Assembly (NCBI RefSeq): GCF_002770725.1
Contig: NZ_NQVN01000007.1
Location: forward strand, 62,001 to 126,000
DNA from: Pleomorphomonas carboxyditropha
GTDB lineage: Bacteria > Pseudomonadota > Alphaproteobacteria > Rhizobiales > Pleomorphomonadaceae
Reading direction: 5' to 3'
DNA: 64,000 nucleotides
Shown: positions 48,548-57,093 of the stretch, piece by piece
Layout: the number at the start of each line of letters is the position of its first letter
Numbering within the stretch: position 1 is the stretch's first letter
Notes under the pieces: generated by a model
Told to the model about the DNA's origin: nothing
Database searches by the model: none
What the model saw: the letters and a program-made list of their open reading frames with translations, nothing else
Translations under genes and position numbers: made by a program

Positions 48548-49582
48548 TCAGAGGGTCTTGCCGGCCTGGAAGTCGGCGAGCACCTGCTCGCGCTCGCTCT
48601 TCGGCGCCGGGACGAGGCCCTTGGCGACGGACGGCGAACGCGGGCCGATCATCTGGTCGGCCAGGAAGAACTCGACATAGTCCTTGAGGCCCGGGACGAC
48701 GCCGAGATGCGCCTTCTTCACGTAGAAGAACAGCGGACGCGACACCGGATATTCGCCCTTGGCGATGGTTTCCACCGACGGCGAGATGCCGCTCATGGTG
48801 GCAACCTTCAGCTTGTCCTTGTTGTTCTCGTAGAAGGCGAGGCCGAACACGCCGATACCGGTCTTGTTCGAGTCGATGCGGGCGAGCGTCTCGTTGTACT
48901 CGCCGTCGATGTCGACGGCCTTGCCGTCCTTGCGCACCTTGGCGCAGGCCTTCTCGGCGTCGGCCTTGGCGAGACCCGAGGCGATGAAGGCGTCGTAGGC
49001 CTTGGTGGCCTTGCAGCCGGCGAGGAGAACGTTGAGCTCGAACACTTCGCGCGTGCCGTGCTTTTCACCGGGGATATAGGCGGCGATGTCCCAGTCCGGG
49101 AAGCCGGCCTTGACGTCCGACCACTTGGCGTTGGGATTGTCGACCAGCTGGCCGTCCTTCAGCACCTGGGCGCCGATGGCGTTGAACCAGTCGGCCGGCT
49201 CGTAGGCGAAGTCCGGGCCCTTGATGTCGGAGGCGAAGACGATGCCGTCGTAGCCGATGCGGATTTCCTGCACCTCGGTCACGCCGGCCGCCTTGCAGGC
49301 GTCGAGCTCTTCGGCCTTGATCGGCCGGGAAGCGTCGGCGATGTCGATGGTGTCGTCGCCGACGCCCTTGCAGAATTCCTTGAGGCCGGCACCGGTGCCG
49401 CCGCCTTCGACGATCGGCGCCTTGAAGTTCGGATTGGCCTCGGCGAAGGCCTCGGCGACGATGGTCGCATAAGGCAGGACGGTGGACGAGCCGGCGATGT
49501 GGATCTGCTCGGCGGCGAGGGCGGCCGTGCCGGTGGCGGAAAGGCCGAGCACGATGGCGCTGGCAGCGGTGGAGAATTTCAC
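48548..49582 (-). CDS. pstS: Phosphate-binding protein PstS
   Basis: A 344-residue periplasmic phosphate receptor. It has a cleavable signal peptide (MKFSTAASAIVLGLSATGTAALAAE) and then IHIAGSSTVLPYATIVAEAF, the phosphate-contacting start of the mature protein, with further ligand loops in DASRPIKAEEL and GTREVFEL. It uses a GTG start with a good AGGAG site. Two or three PhoB half-sites precede it, so it should be the most strongly phosphate-regulated gene here. Confidence 0.95.
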   Translation of the reverse strand: MKFSTAASAIVLGLSATGTAALAAEQIHIAGSSTVLPYATIVAEAFAEANPNFKAPIVEGGGTGAGLKEFCKGVGDDTIDIADASRPIKAEELDACKAAGVTEVQEIRIGYDGIVFASDIKGPDFAYEPADWFNAIGAQVLKDGQLVDNPNAKWSDVKAGFPDWDIAAYIPGEKHGTREVFELNVLLAGCKATKAYDAFIASGLAKADAEKACAKVRKDGKAVDIDGEYNETLARIDSNKTGIGVFGLAFYENNKDKLKVATMSGISPSVETIAKGEYPVSRPLFFYVKKAHLGVVPGLKDYVEFFLADQMIGPRSPSVAKGLVPAPKSEREQVLADFQAGKTL

Positions 49583-49689
49583 GGGAGCACTCCTAATGGT
49601 TTAGGATCGTGAGGGTCGGAGCCCCTAGCCCATTGGCCGTCTCGTACCCGTCACAGCCGCGGACCCTAGCGGCCTGGCACTACCCTTCT

Positions 49690-49718
49690 ATGACGATTGG
49701 GCTACAATATTGTGACAA
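49690..49718 (-). promoter_or_regulatory. PhoB-box-like tandem half-sites upstream of pstS
   Basis: On the minus strand three heptamers TTGTCAC, TTGTAGC and TCGTCAT follow one another with exactly 4-base spacers, an 11-base period as in the CTGTCAT-N4-CTGTCAT Pho box. The outer copies match best and the middle one poorly. They lie 108-136 bases upstream of the pstS start in the gap after phoR. Confidence 0.55.
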
Positions 49719-49745
49719 TATAATATGCTGAAAACAAATGGGAAA

Positions 49746-51134
49746 TCAAATTTCCAGCCGCTCGGCGACAGCGGGCTCCGCTTCTTTCGTCATCTCGGCA
49801 TCCGCGAGGTCGGGCCGGCGGGGCAGCCAGATGTTGACGGTCGTGCCCGTACCCACTTCCGAGCGGATGACAAGGCGCCCCTGGTGGCGATTGACGATAT
49901 GCTTGACGATGGCGAGGCCGAGGCCGGTACCGCGCTGCTCGCGGCTTCGCGCCGCGTCCACCCGGTAGAAGCGTTCGGTCAGGCGCGGCAGATGCTCGGC
50001 CGCGATGCCGGGGCCGTCGTCGGCGACGCTGGCACGGAAGCCGGGGCGGCCATCGTCACCGGTTTCCTCTGCGAGCGTCAGTGTGATGCGGCCGCCGTCG
50101 CGGCCGTATTTGACGGCGTTCTCGACGAGGTTGGTCAGCACCTGCGTCAGTTCGTCGCGGTCGCCGGCAACAGGGGCGGCGGTCAGGTCGCCTTCCATGA
50201 TGACCGTCGCGTCGCGCGTGGCCGCGACGGGGGTCAGCATGTCGGCGACCGATGGCAATATCTCGGCGAGATCGACGGCGCCGGTCGGGCGAACGTGCGC
50301 TTTCATCTCGAGCCGCGACAGCGACATCAGGTCGTCGATCAGCCGGCCCATGCGCCGGGCCTGTTCCAGCATGATGGCCAGGAAGCGCTCGCGATTGGCT
50401 TCGTCGCGCCGGGCCGGACCGAGCAGCGTCTCGATGAAGCCGGTGAGCGAGGCGAGCGGTGTCCGGAGTTCATGGCTGGCGTTGGCGATGAAGTCGCTGC
50501 GCATGCGGTCGAGCCGAACGGCTTCGCTCTCGTCCCGGAAGCGCAGCAACACGAAATCCGGCCGTTGGCGCGGCTCGGGGCGCGGCAGGCGCAGCGGCGC
50601 GCAACGGACGACGAAATGCCGCTCGCTGGCACCTCGCTCGACGAAGCGCACCGGCAGCAGGTTTTCGCCGCGGCCGGCGCGCTGGACCGCATCGAGGATT
50701 TCCGGCACGCGCAGCCGGAAGGCCAGCGGGTCGCCGATACGGGCCGTGCCGAATTCGGCGGCGGCGGCGGCGTTCTGGTAGCGCAGCGTGCCCTCGGCAT
50801 CGGTGAGAAAGGCCGGCTCCTCCATGCCGTCGAGCACCAGCTTCATGCCGGTGTCCGGCCAGCGGCGGGCCGGCAGCCGGTCGGCCGGCTTCGGCGCCAC
50901 TGCCCTTCCGGCCGGCAGAACGGTGAGAGCGGCCGCCCCGGTGGCGAGAAACCCGGCCAAGGCCACGGCCGGCGGAAGGTCGGCGGCGAACAGCATGACC
51001 ACCCAGAAGACGACCGCTGCGACGAGCACCGTCTGCAAGCGCCCTTCGGCGAGGGCCTCGCCAAGCGGCCCGCGTGCCTCCCGCAACGCGTCGTTGTTCT
51101 CCGGCCTATCCGGCATGGGGCTCATGGCGTTCAT
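49746..51134 (-). CDS. phoR: Phosphate regulon sensor kinase PhoR
   Basis: A 462-residue membrane histidine kinase. Two adjacent hydrophobic segments (about residues 36-75) anchor it with almost no periplasmic loop. A PAS-like domain (KLVLDGMEEPAFLTDAEGTLRYQNAAA) follows. The HisKA box is SDFIANASHELRTPLASLTGF with the phosphorylated histidine near residue 240. The ATPase has NLVENAVKYGRDGG, VADDGPGIA and GTGLGLAIVKHI. It heads the pho/pst group and is divergent from ppk2. Confidence 0.94.
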   Translation of the reverse strand: MNAMSPMPDRPENNDALREARGPLGEALAEGRLQTVLVAAVVFWVVMLFAADLPPAVALAGFLATGAAALTVLPAGRAVAPKPADRLPARRWPDTGMKLVLDGMEEPAFLTDAEGTLRYQNAAAAAEFGTARIGDPLAFRLRVPEILDAVQRAGRGENLLPVRFVERGASERHFVVRCAPLRLPRPEPRQRPDFVLLRFRDESEAVRLDRMRSDFIANASHELRTPLASLTGFIETLLGPARRDEANRERFLAIMLEQARRMGRLIDDLMSLSRLEMKAHVRPTGAVDLAEILPSVADMLTPVAATRDATVIMEGDLTAAPVAGDRDELTQVLTNLVENAVKYGRDGGRITLTLAEETGDDGRPGFRASVADDGPGIAAEHLPRLTERFYRVDAARSREQRGTGLGLAIVKHIVNRHQGRLVIRSEVGTGTTVNIWLPRRPDLADAEMTKEAEPAVAERLEI

Positions 51135-51159
51135 TTGTCCTTAAGCGAAAACGCGGAGT

Positions 51160-51188
51160 CTGTCATATTGATAAACGTCTTTTGTGAC
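51160..51188. promoter_or_regulatory. Possible PhoB half-sites between phoR and ppk2
   Basis: CTGTCAT (51160-51166) is an exact Pho-box half-site on the plus strand, followed 15 bases later by TTGTGAC (51182-51188), which is one 22-base double period away. The intervening 11-base register is not matched. Both phoR and ppk2 could be controlled from here. Confidence 0.35.
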
Positions 51189-51251
51189 GCTTGTAGCGCG
51201 GGTCGCTGTGCCCGCGACGATTGCGGATGCGTCGAGTCTGGGGGAAAGCCG

Positions 51252-52238
51252 ATGGGAAAGAAAGACAAATCGACGAACGACATGACGCGTCGCTTCGTAT
51301 CGAGCGTCGAGCTGATCGCCGCCCGCGAGGGCGCCGCCGTGCTGGCGACGCAGGCGCCCGACGCGCCGCCGATCACGCTCGGCAAGACGACCTTCGACCT
51401 CGACAATCCCTATCTGCCCGAGGAAATCGAGATGGAGGCCCTTGCCTCCGGCGGTTATCCCTACAAGGAGAGCCTGAAGGAGAAGGCCTATCTCGAAGAA
51501 CTGCGCGTATTGCAGATCGAGCTGGTCAAGCTGCAGAAGTGGGCCAACGACACCGGCCAGCGCATCGTCCTGCTGCTGGAAGGGCGCGACGCCGCCGGCA
51601 AGGGCGGCACCATCTCAACCTTCCTCGAATACATGAACCCGCGCTCGGCCCGTCACGTGGCGCTGGCCAAGCCGTCCGACGTCGAGCGGGGCCAGTGGTA
51701 TTTTCAGCGTTACGTCAAGGAATTGCCGACCCGCGGCGAAATCGTCTTCTTCGACCGCTCCTGGTACAACCGCGCCGTTGTCGAGCCGGTGATGGGCTTC
51801 TGCACGGCCGAGGAGGCGAAGCTCTTCCTCGAGGAAGTGCCGCATTTCGAGCGCCTGCTGATCCACGACGGTATCGTGCTGATCAAGATCTGGCTCGACA
51901 TCGGCCGCGAGATGCAACTGAAGCGTTTCCACGACCGCCGTCACGATCCCCTGCGCATCTGGAAGCTGTCGCCGGTCGACCTCAAGGCGCTCGGCATGTG
52001 GGACCAGTATACCGCCGCCCGCGACCAAATGCTGAAGGCCAGCCATTCCGACCTCAGCCCCTGGATCGTCGTTCGCTCCAACGACAAGAAGCGGGCCCGT
52101 CTCAACGCCATCCGCTACCTGCTGTCGAAGCTCGACTACGACCGCAAGAACCTGGCCGCCATCGGCGAGATCGACGACAAGATCCTCGGCAAGGGGCCGA
52201 AGTTCCTGAAGATCAAGAACGGCAAGAACAAGGACTGA
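51252..52238 (+). CDS. ppk2: Polyphosphate kinase 2
   Basis: A 328-residue class I PPK2 enzyme. The Walker A-type motif is LLEGRDAAGKGGTISTF near residue 120, and the lid and catalytic region is FDRSWYNRAVVEPVMGF near residue 175. These enzymes transfer phosphate between polyphosphate and GDP or ADP. The ATG at 51252 follows a GGGGAAAGCC ribosome-binding site; the much longer open frame runs through phoR on the other strand and is rejected. Its position divergent from phoR suggests it belongs to the phosphate regulon. Confidence 0.93.
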   Translation: MGKKDKSTNDMTRRFVSSVELIAAREGAAVLATQAPDAPPITLGKTTFDLDNPYLPEEIEMEALASGGYPYKESLKEKAYLEELRVLQIELVKLQKWANDTGQRIVLLLEGRDAAGKGGTISTFLEYMNPRSARHVALAKPSDVERGQWYFQRYVKELPTRGEIVFFDRSWYNRAVVEPVMGFCTAEEAKLFLEEVPHFERLLIHDGIVLIKIWLDIGREMQLKRFHDRRHDPLRIWKLSPVDLKALGMWDQYTAARDQMLKASHSDLSPWIVVRSNDKKRARLNAIRYLLSKLDYDRKNLAAIGEIDDKILGKGPKFLKIKNGKNKD

Positions 52239-52242
52239 AGCT

Positions 52243-52278
52243 AATGCCGGGGGTCGCCGAAAGCGGCCCCTTGGCATT
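52243..52278. terminator. Bidirectional hairpin between ppk2 and the GS-family gene
   Basis: Outer arms AATGCC (52243-52248) and GGCATT (52273-52278) enclose an inner GC-rich stem. It lies 4 bases after the ppk2 stop and 12 bases beyond the convergent gene's stop, so it probably ends both. Confidence 0.6.
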
Positions 52279-52290
52279 CTGGAGCTCGGC

Positions 52291-53664
52291 TCAGGCCAGC
52301 CTCAGATACCAGTGAATGTCGCGGTCGCTGACCTCGGCGAAGAAACGGTCGCACTCCGCTTCCTTGATGGTGAGGTAAATGTCGGTGAAGCGCGCGCCGA
52401 GCCGCCGTTTCAGGAAGTCGGAAGCGCGCGCCCGCCTCAGCGCCTCCGGCCAGAAGCGCGGCAGCGACGCCTCTACTTGGGCATAGCCGTTGCCGACGAT
52501 CGGCTCCGACGGTTCGCGCCTTTCCTCGATGCCCTCCAGCATGCCGGCGATGACCGCGGCGAGCGCCAGGTAGGGATTGGCATCGGCGCCGGCGACGCGC
52601 TGTTCGAGGTGGCGCGTTGCCGGCGGACCGCCGGTGACGCGGATCGGCACCGAGCGGTTGTCGGTTCCCCAGGCCGGGCCGAGCGGCGCGTAGGAATTGG
52701 GCTTGAAGCGGCGGTAGCTGTTGGCGTTGGGCGCGAAGATCGCCATGCTCTCGGCCATGGTGGCTTCGAGGCCGGCGATGGCGTGGCGGAGAAGCGCATT
52801 GCCCTCGGGCTCGCGGCTCGCGAAGAGATTGTTGCCGGCCTCGTCGCACAGGCTGACATGGAAATGGGCGCCGGAGCCGGCGAACGCCGCATAGGGCTTG
52901 GCCATGAAGGTGGCGACGAAGCCGTGCCGCTCGGCCACGCCCTTGACGAGGCGCTTCCACAGGATGGCGTCGTCGGCCGCCCGCAGCGCGTCGTCGCGGT
53001 GTTCCAGCACGATCTCGAACTGGCCAGGAGAATATTCCGAGATCAGCGTGCGGGCCGGCAGGCCTGCCGCTTCGGCGGCGGCATAGACCGCCTCCAGGAA
53101 GCTGGAAAAGTCGCCAAGATCCTGCACGAGATAGGCCTGGAGGTCGGTCGGACGGAAGCCGTTCGGCGCCGTCGGCGGCGTCACCCTGCCCTCGGCCGCC
53201 GCCCGGCCGTCGATGAGGTAGAATTCCAGCTCGACGGCGGCGGCCGGCCGGAACCCGAGGGCCTGCGCCGCGTCGACCACGCGGGCGAGCGCGTGGCGAG
53301 GATCGCTGGCCGAGCCCGATCCGTCGCCCTCGAAGGAGGTGAGGAGGAACTGGGCGGTCGGCACCTGCCGCCAGGATGAGCGAACGAGCGTGCCCGCGAC
53401 CGGCCGGCATAGGCGGTCGGCATCGCCCATTTCCCACAGCAGGCCCGTTTCCTCGACGTCGGCCCCCTTGATGTCGAGCGACAGCACCGAACAGGGCAGC
53501 GGCCGCCCCGTGCGGTAGGCGCCGAGCAGTTCGGAGCGGCGCAGCAGCTTGCCGCGCTGCACGCCCGAGCAATCGGTCAGGAAGCACTCGAACTGGACGA
53601 CGTCGGGATTGGCGGCCAGGAAGGCCTCGGCCTCCGCGACATCGGCGATCTTGACGGCGGACAT
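52291..53664 (-). CDS. Glutamine synthetase family protein (gamma-glutamylputrescine synthetase-like)
   Basis: A 457-residue ligase of the glutamine synthetase fold. It shows VQFECFLTDCSGVQRGKLL, the metal-binding AAVELEFYLID, the SEYSPGQFEIVLEH motif, GSGAHFHVSLCDEAGNN, NSYRRFKPNSYAPLGPAWGTDNRSVPIRV and ADANPYLALAAVIAGMLEGI. Features such as the C-terminal region fit the PuuA-like branch that glutamylates polyamines or amines rather than GlnA. No polyamine genes are beside it, so the amine is uncertain. The start is the second of three in-frame ATGs. Confidence 0.88.
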   Translation of the reverse strand: MSAVKIADVAEAEAFLAANPDVVQFECFLTDCSGVQRGKLLRRSELLGAYRTGRPLPCSVLSLDIKGADVEETGLLWEMGDADRLCRPVAGTLVRSSWRQVPTAQFLLTSFEGDGSGSASDPRHALARVVDAAQALGFRPAAAVELEFYLIDGRAAAEGRVTPPTAPNGFRPTDLQAYLVQDLGDFSSFLEAVYAAAEAAGLPARTLISEYSPGQFEIVLEHRDDALRAADDAILWKRLVKGVAERHGFVATFMAKPYAAFAGSGAHFHVSLCDEAGNNLFASREPEGNALLRHAIAGLEATMAESMAIFAPNANSYRRFKPNSYAPLGPAWGTDNRSVPIRVTGGPPATRHLEQRVAGADANPYLALAAVIAGMLEGIEERREPSEPIVGNGYAQVEASLPRFWPEALRRARASDFLKRRLGARFTDIYLTIKEAECDRFFAEVSDRDIHWYLRLA

Positions 53665-53833
53665 GGATAACGGTCCCGGCATGTCGGCGCCCGGCGCGAA
53701 CCGCGGGCGACGGAATGAAATCCCCGCCGTCATGGCATTTCCCGCCGCCCGTTGTCCAGCATGGCGAGGTTGGGGCTTGGCCTGACTGCCCTCGCTCGGC
53801 TAGAACGGAGGCCACCCTTGCCACCGGGTCGCC

Positions 53834-55003
53834 ATGCGTTTCCGTTTCGCCCTTCTCTTTCCGCTGCTTTTGCTCGCCGCCTGCGCCGGCTCCCGCCCCG
53901 ACGGCGGCGCGCTCGAAGTGACGACAGTGGCGGCGCCGGGCGCGACCGAGCACGAACTCCTGGTGGCGGCGACGCGCGAACGGGCGAAGACCGGGCCGGC
54001 GATGTTCAATGGCGAACGGTCGACCGGACTCGACTTTGCCGACCTGTCGATCTCGGTGCCGCCAAACCACACCACCGGCGATATCGAATGGCCGTCGCCG
54101 CTGCCCGGCGATCCCACGAAACAGTTCGTGGCCCGTTCGCTCGCCTATGTCGATGGCGCCGACGCCTTCAGGGCGCGCCTGAGAGCCAGGGTCGCCGCCC
54201 TGCCCAAGGGACGGCGCGCGGTGGCGGTGATCGTCCACGGCTTCAACAATGATTTCGACGAGGCGGTGTTCCGCGCCACCCAGATCGTCCACGACACCGG
54301 CTTCGACGGCGTGACGGTGCTGTTCACCTGGGCGTCGCGCGGCTCGGTGTTCGACTACGTCTACGACCGCGACAGCGCCACCATCGCCCGCGATGGCCTG
54401 GAAGATCTGCTGCGCATCGCTTCCGAGAGCGGGGTCGAGGACCTCTTCGTCTTCGCCCATTCCATGGGGAACTGGGCGACCATCGAGGCGCTACGCCAGG
54501 CCAAGATCGCCGGCCATGGCGATTTCAACGGCAAGCTTCGCACGGTGGTGCTGGCGGCGCCCGACATCGACGTCGACGTGTTCAAGGCGGAGATGCGGGT
54601 GATCGGCCGGCCGAAATATCCCTTCGTGCTGTTCTCGTCGTCGGACGACCAGGCGCTTTGGCTGTCCGGCCTGATCGCCGGCGAAAAGCCGCGCCTCGGC
54701 GCCTACACGGAAGACAAGGAAGCCATCGCCGACCTTGGTGTGATCGTCATCGACATCTCCGCCACCGCGGCCACCGATTCGCTCGCCCACAACAAGTTCG
54801 CCGTCGTCCTGCCCGACTTCGTCAGCCGGCTTGGCGAACGCCTCAGGCGCGGCGACCAGCTGGCAACGGGGCGCGGCAGCCTCTCGGAAACGACGCGTGG
54901 CCTGGGCGATTCGCTCGGCAGTCTCGTCGGCAACACGGCCGGCGCCGTGATAACGCTGCCGGCCTATCTCCTGACGCTGCCGATCCGGGCGGTCGGCGGC
55001 TGA
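53834..55003 (+). CDS. DUF900 alpha/beta-hydrolase lipoprotein
   Basis: A 389-residue envelope protein. It has a lipoprotein signal with lipobox LLAAC (cysteine at residue 17). The alpha/beta-hydrolase fold of the DUF900 type follows, with VIVHGFNNDFDEAVFRATQI (oxyanion side), the nucleophile elbow FVFAHSMGNWATIEAL near residue 220, and ISATAATDSLAHNKF near residue 320 with a candidate catalytic histidine. The function is probably esterase or lipase-like, with no known substrate. It stands alone, convergent with the XRE gene. Confidence 0.85.
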   Translation: MRFRFALLFPLLLLAACAGSRPDGGALEVTTVAAPGATEHELLVAATRERAKTGPAMFNGERSTGLDFADLSISVPPNHTTGDIEWPSPLPGDPTKQFVARSLAYVDGADAFRARLRARVAALPKGRRAVAVIVHGFNNDFDEAVFRATQIVHDTGFDGVTVLFTWASRGSVFDYVYDRDSATIARDGLEDLLRIASESGVEDLFVFAHSMGNWATIEALRQAKIAGHGDFNGKLRTVVLAAPDIDVDVFKAEMRVIGRPKYPFVLFSSSDDQALWLSGLIAGEKPRLGAYTEDKEAIADLGVIVIDISATAATDSLAHNKFAVVLPDFVSRLGERLRRGDQLATGRGSLSETTRGLGDSLGSLVGNTAGAVITLPAYLLTLPIRAVGG

Positions 55004-55014
55004 TATCCAACCGA

Positions 55015-55368
55015 TCAGCGTTTTCCAACGAGGTCGATCAGCCGGTCGAGCGTCCCCTCGTCGAGGCTGCCGATCCGTTCGGCAAGGCGGTTGGCGAGCT
55101 CGGTCGCCTTGGGAGACAGGCCCTCGGTATCGATGACGACGCGCGGATGCGACAGATCGGCCAGCCGCTCGAGTTCCTCGGCTTCGTCCCAGATGATGTT
55201 GAGATGGCCGATGATCCGTTGCAGAAGATCCCAGGTCGGCCGGCCGCGCCGGCCGTGCTCGAGCGCCGACAGATAGGCCGGCGAGACGCCGATCGCCGCC
55301 GCCATCGACTTCAGGGTCATGCCGCGCGCCTCGCGGATTTCGCGCAGGCGGGCGCCGAACGGCGTCAT
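55015..55368 (-). CDS. XRE-family helix-turn-helix protein
   Basis: A 117-residue DNA-binding protein. The helix-turn-helix is FGARLREIREARGMTLKSMAAAIGVSPAYLSALEHGRRGRPTWDLLQRI at the N-terminus, the lambda-repressor type. The remaining 55 residues have no known domain and include LSPKATELANRLAERIG. It is the third gene of a run with mltA and smr on the same strand, a grouping also seen in other Rhizobiales, but its targets are unknown. Confidence 0.88.
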   Translation of the reverse strand: MTPFGARLREIREARGMTLKSMAAAIGVSPAYLSALEHGRRGRPTWDLLQRIIGHLNIIWDEAEELERLADLSHPRVVIDTEGLSPKATELANRLAERIGSLDEGTLDRLIDLVGKR

Positions 55369-55413
55369 CCTTTTCCTTTCCGGCCCGACGGATCGCGACT
55401 TTCGCTCTCGGGG

Positions 55414-55974
55414 CTACTTCCTCTTGCGGATGCGCACATAGAGCGCGCCGCCGCCGCCATGCACCGGCCCGGCGTCCTCGTAGCCGAGCACGACCCGCCG
55501 GAATTCCGGCAGGCTCAACCAGAGTGGCACGACGCGCTTCAGCACGCCACGCTCGTGATCGTGCAGGCTCTGGAAATCCCCGCCGGGCCGCCCCTTGCCG
55601 GTGATGACCAGCACCACTTTCCAGCCCATGCTCTGCGCATGGGAGAGAAAGCCCGAAAGCCGGGCATGGGCTTCGTCCTGCCGGTAGCCATGCAGGTCGA
55701 GCCGGCCGTCGATGGCGGTGCGGCCGCGATTGACGGCCTGCCGCTCCCGCTTGCCGAAGGGATGCAGCTTCGGCAGGGCCGGCTTGGCGGTTGGCTGAGG
55801 CGGGGCGGCCGGCGGCAGGTGGACGAGCGGCCGCTGCGTCTCGGGCTCGGCGGCGGCGATCGCCGGTGGCGGCGCAACGATCTTTTCGGGCCGCAGCGGC
55901 GTCACGGTCTTCCGCACCGCCCGCCAGAGTTCTTCCTCCTCGGGAGCGAGCGGCCGGCCTTTGCGGCGGGACAT
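55414..55974 (-). CDS. Smr/MutS2-C domain protein
   Basis: A 186-residue protein whose C-terminal half is an Smr domain: IDGRLDLHGYRQDEAHARLSGFL, then VVLVITGKGRPGG and GGGGALYVRIRKRK. Smr domains are nucleases or nucleic-acid-binding modules related to the MutS2 C-terminus. The N-terminal half is arginine/proline-rich and probably disordered. It overlaps nothing but lies 3 bases after mltA, so it should be co-transcribed with it. Confidence 0.9.
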   Translation of the reverse strand: MSRRKGRPLAPEEEELWRAVRKTVTPLRPEKIVAPPPAIAAAEPETQRPLVHLPPAAPPQPTAKPALPKLHPFGKRERQAVNRGRTAIDGRLDLHGYRQDEAHARLSGFLSHAQSMGWKVVLVITGKGRPGGDFQSLHDHERGVLKRVVPLWLSLPEFRRVVLGYEDAGPVHGGGGALYVRIRKRK

Positions 55975-55977
55975 CGG

Positions 55978-57093
55978 TCAGCCCTCCCGCGGCACGAGCA
56001 GGGTGAAGCGAGCCGGATCGCGCACCCGCGCCGCCAGCGCGAAGGCGTCGTCACCCGAGCCGAAGAAGATGTCGCCGCGCGCCGGCCCGACGATCGCCGA
56101 GCCGGTGTCCTGCGCCACCATCAGGCGCCGGAACGGCCCGGCGGCAAGATCGGCCTCGACGAATACCGGCGCATGGAAGGTGATGAGCGAGCGATCGACG
56201 GCCAGCGACCGGCCCGGCGTCAGCGGCACGCCGGCCGCGGCGATCGGCCCCAGGGCGGGATCGGTCACCGGCGCCTCGCGAAAAAAGATGTAGGAGCGGT
56301 TGCGGGCGAGCGCCGCCCGCCGCTCCTGCGGCGCGAGATCGTCGAGCCAGGCGCGCAGCGCGTCGGCGGTGGCTTCGGCCGGACTGCGCACGACGCCGCG
56401 TTCGAGCATCAGGCGCGCCACGGAAAAATAGGGATGGCCGCTTTTGGCCGCGAAGGTGACCCGCATGAGGTCACCGTTCGGCAGGCGGAGCCGCGCCGCG
56501 CCCTGAACGTGGATGAAAAAGGCCTCGACGGCGCTTTTCACGAAGGCGATCGGCCGCACGCGCCCGTCGAGCGCCCCCGCCATGATCGCCCCCCTTTCGG
56601 GACAGGCGGCAAGGCGCCCCCGTCCATCGTCGAGGGCCCAGGTCAGCGCCGGATCGAGAGCGCACCGGTCGTCATGGACGCCGACTTCGCGCAAACCGTC
56701 GGGCGGCGCGAGCAGGGGAACCGGGAATGCGAGCGAGGGGGCAAGCCGCGCCTCCACCTCCGGCTCGAAGAAGCCGGTGACGAAGCCGTCGCCGGCAATC
56801 GGCTCGATTCGGAACGGTCGGAAATGCGCCTCGAAGAAGGCGCGCGCGGCGGCGGAATCCACGGTGTCGCCGAGGGCGGCCGCCAGTTGGCCCTTCTGGG
56901 CCAGCGCTGCGCCGTCCGGTCCGAGGATTTTGCAAGTCGGGGTCTTGTCGATGAGGCGGGCTGCCGAGCGCCGGAAGGCCGCGAAGGCGGCGGCGTGGTC
57001 GTCGTCGATCCATCCGGGAAGGTCGGTGAAGGCGACCGCCACGAGATGGGCGGCGGGAAGCGCGTCGGCCAAGATGCTGTCAGCCCCCGGCAT
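55978..57093 (-). CDS. mltA: Membrane-bound lytic murein transglycosylase A
   Basis: A 371-residue MltA-type enzyme. It has the barrel core AGDGFVTGFFEPEVEA-like sequence and RLRLPNGDLMRVTFAAKSGHPYFSVARLML. The 3D domain contains RSLAVDRSLITFHAPVFVEADL and AQDTGSAIVGPARGDIFFG with its aspartates. It cleaves peptidoglycan between MurNAc and GlcNAc. No clear signal peptide is seen at the chosen start, so an unusual export route or missed upstream start is possible. Its first 14 bases overlap the end of the tim44-like gene. Confidence 0.9.
   Translation of the reverse strand: MPGADSILADALPAAHLVAVAFTDLPGWIDDDHAAAFAAFRRSAARLIDKTPTCKILGPDGAALAQKGQLAAALGDTVDSAAARAFFEAHFRPFRIEPIAGDGFVTGFFEPEVEARLAPSLAFPVPLLAPPDGLREVGVHDDRCALDPALTWALDDGRGRLAACPERGAIMAGALDGRVRPIAFVKSAVEAFFIHVQGAARLRLPNGDLMRVTFAAKSGHPYFSVARLMLERGVVRSPAEATADALRAWLDDLAPQERRAALARNRSYIFFREAPVTDPALGPIAAAGVPLTPGRSLAVDRSLITFHAPVFVEADLAAGPFRRLMVAQDTGSAIVGPARGDIFFGSGDDAFALAARVRDPARFTLLVPREG

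Noticed and set aside
49725-51251. N-terminal extension of the ppk2 frame through phoR
   Set aside because: It is antisense to phoR. The PPK2 family N-terminus and a ribosome-binding site are at 51252.
52241-54460. A 739-codon minus-strand frame spanning the GS-like gene and DUF900
   Set aside because: It is in the wrong frame for the GS-like gene and antisense to DUF900, with arginine/glycine-rich sequence.
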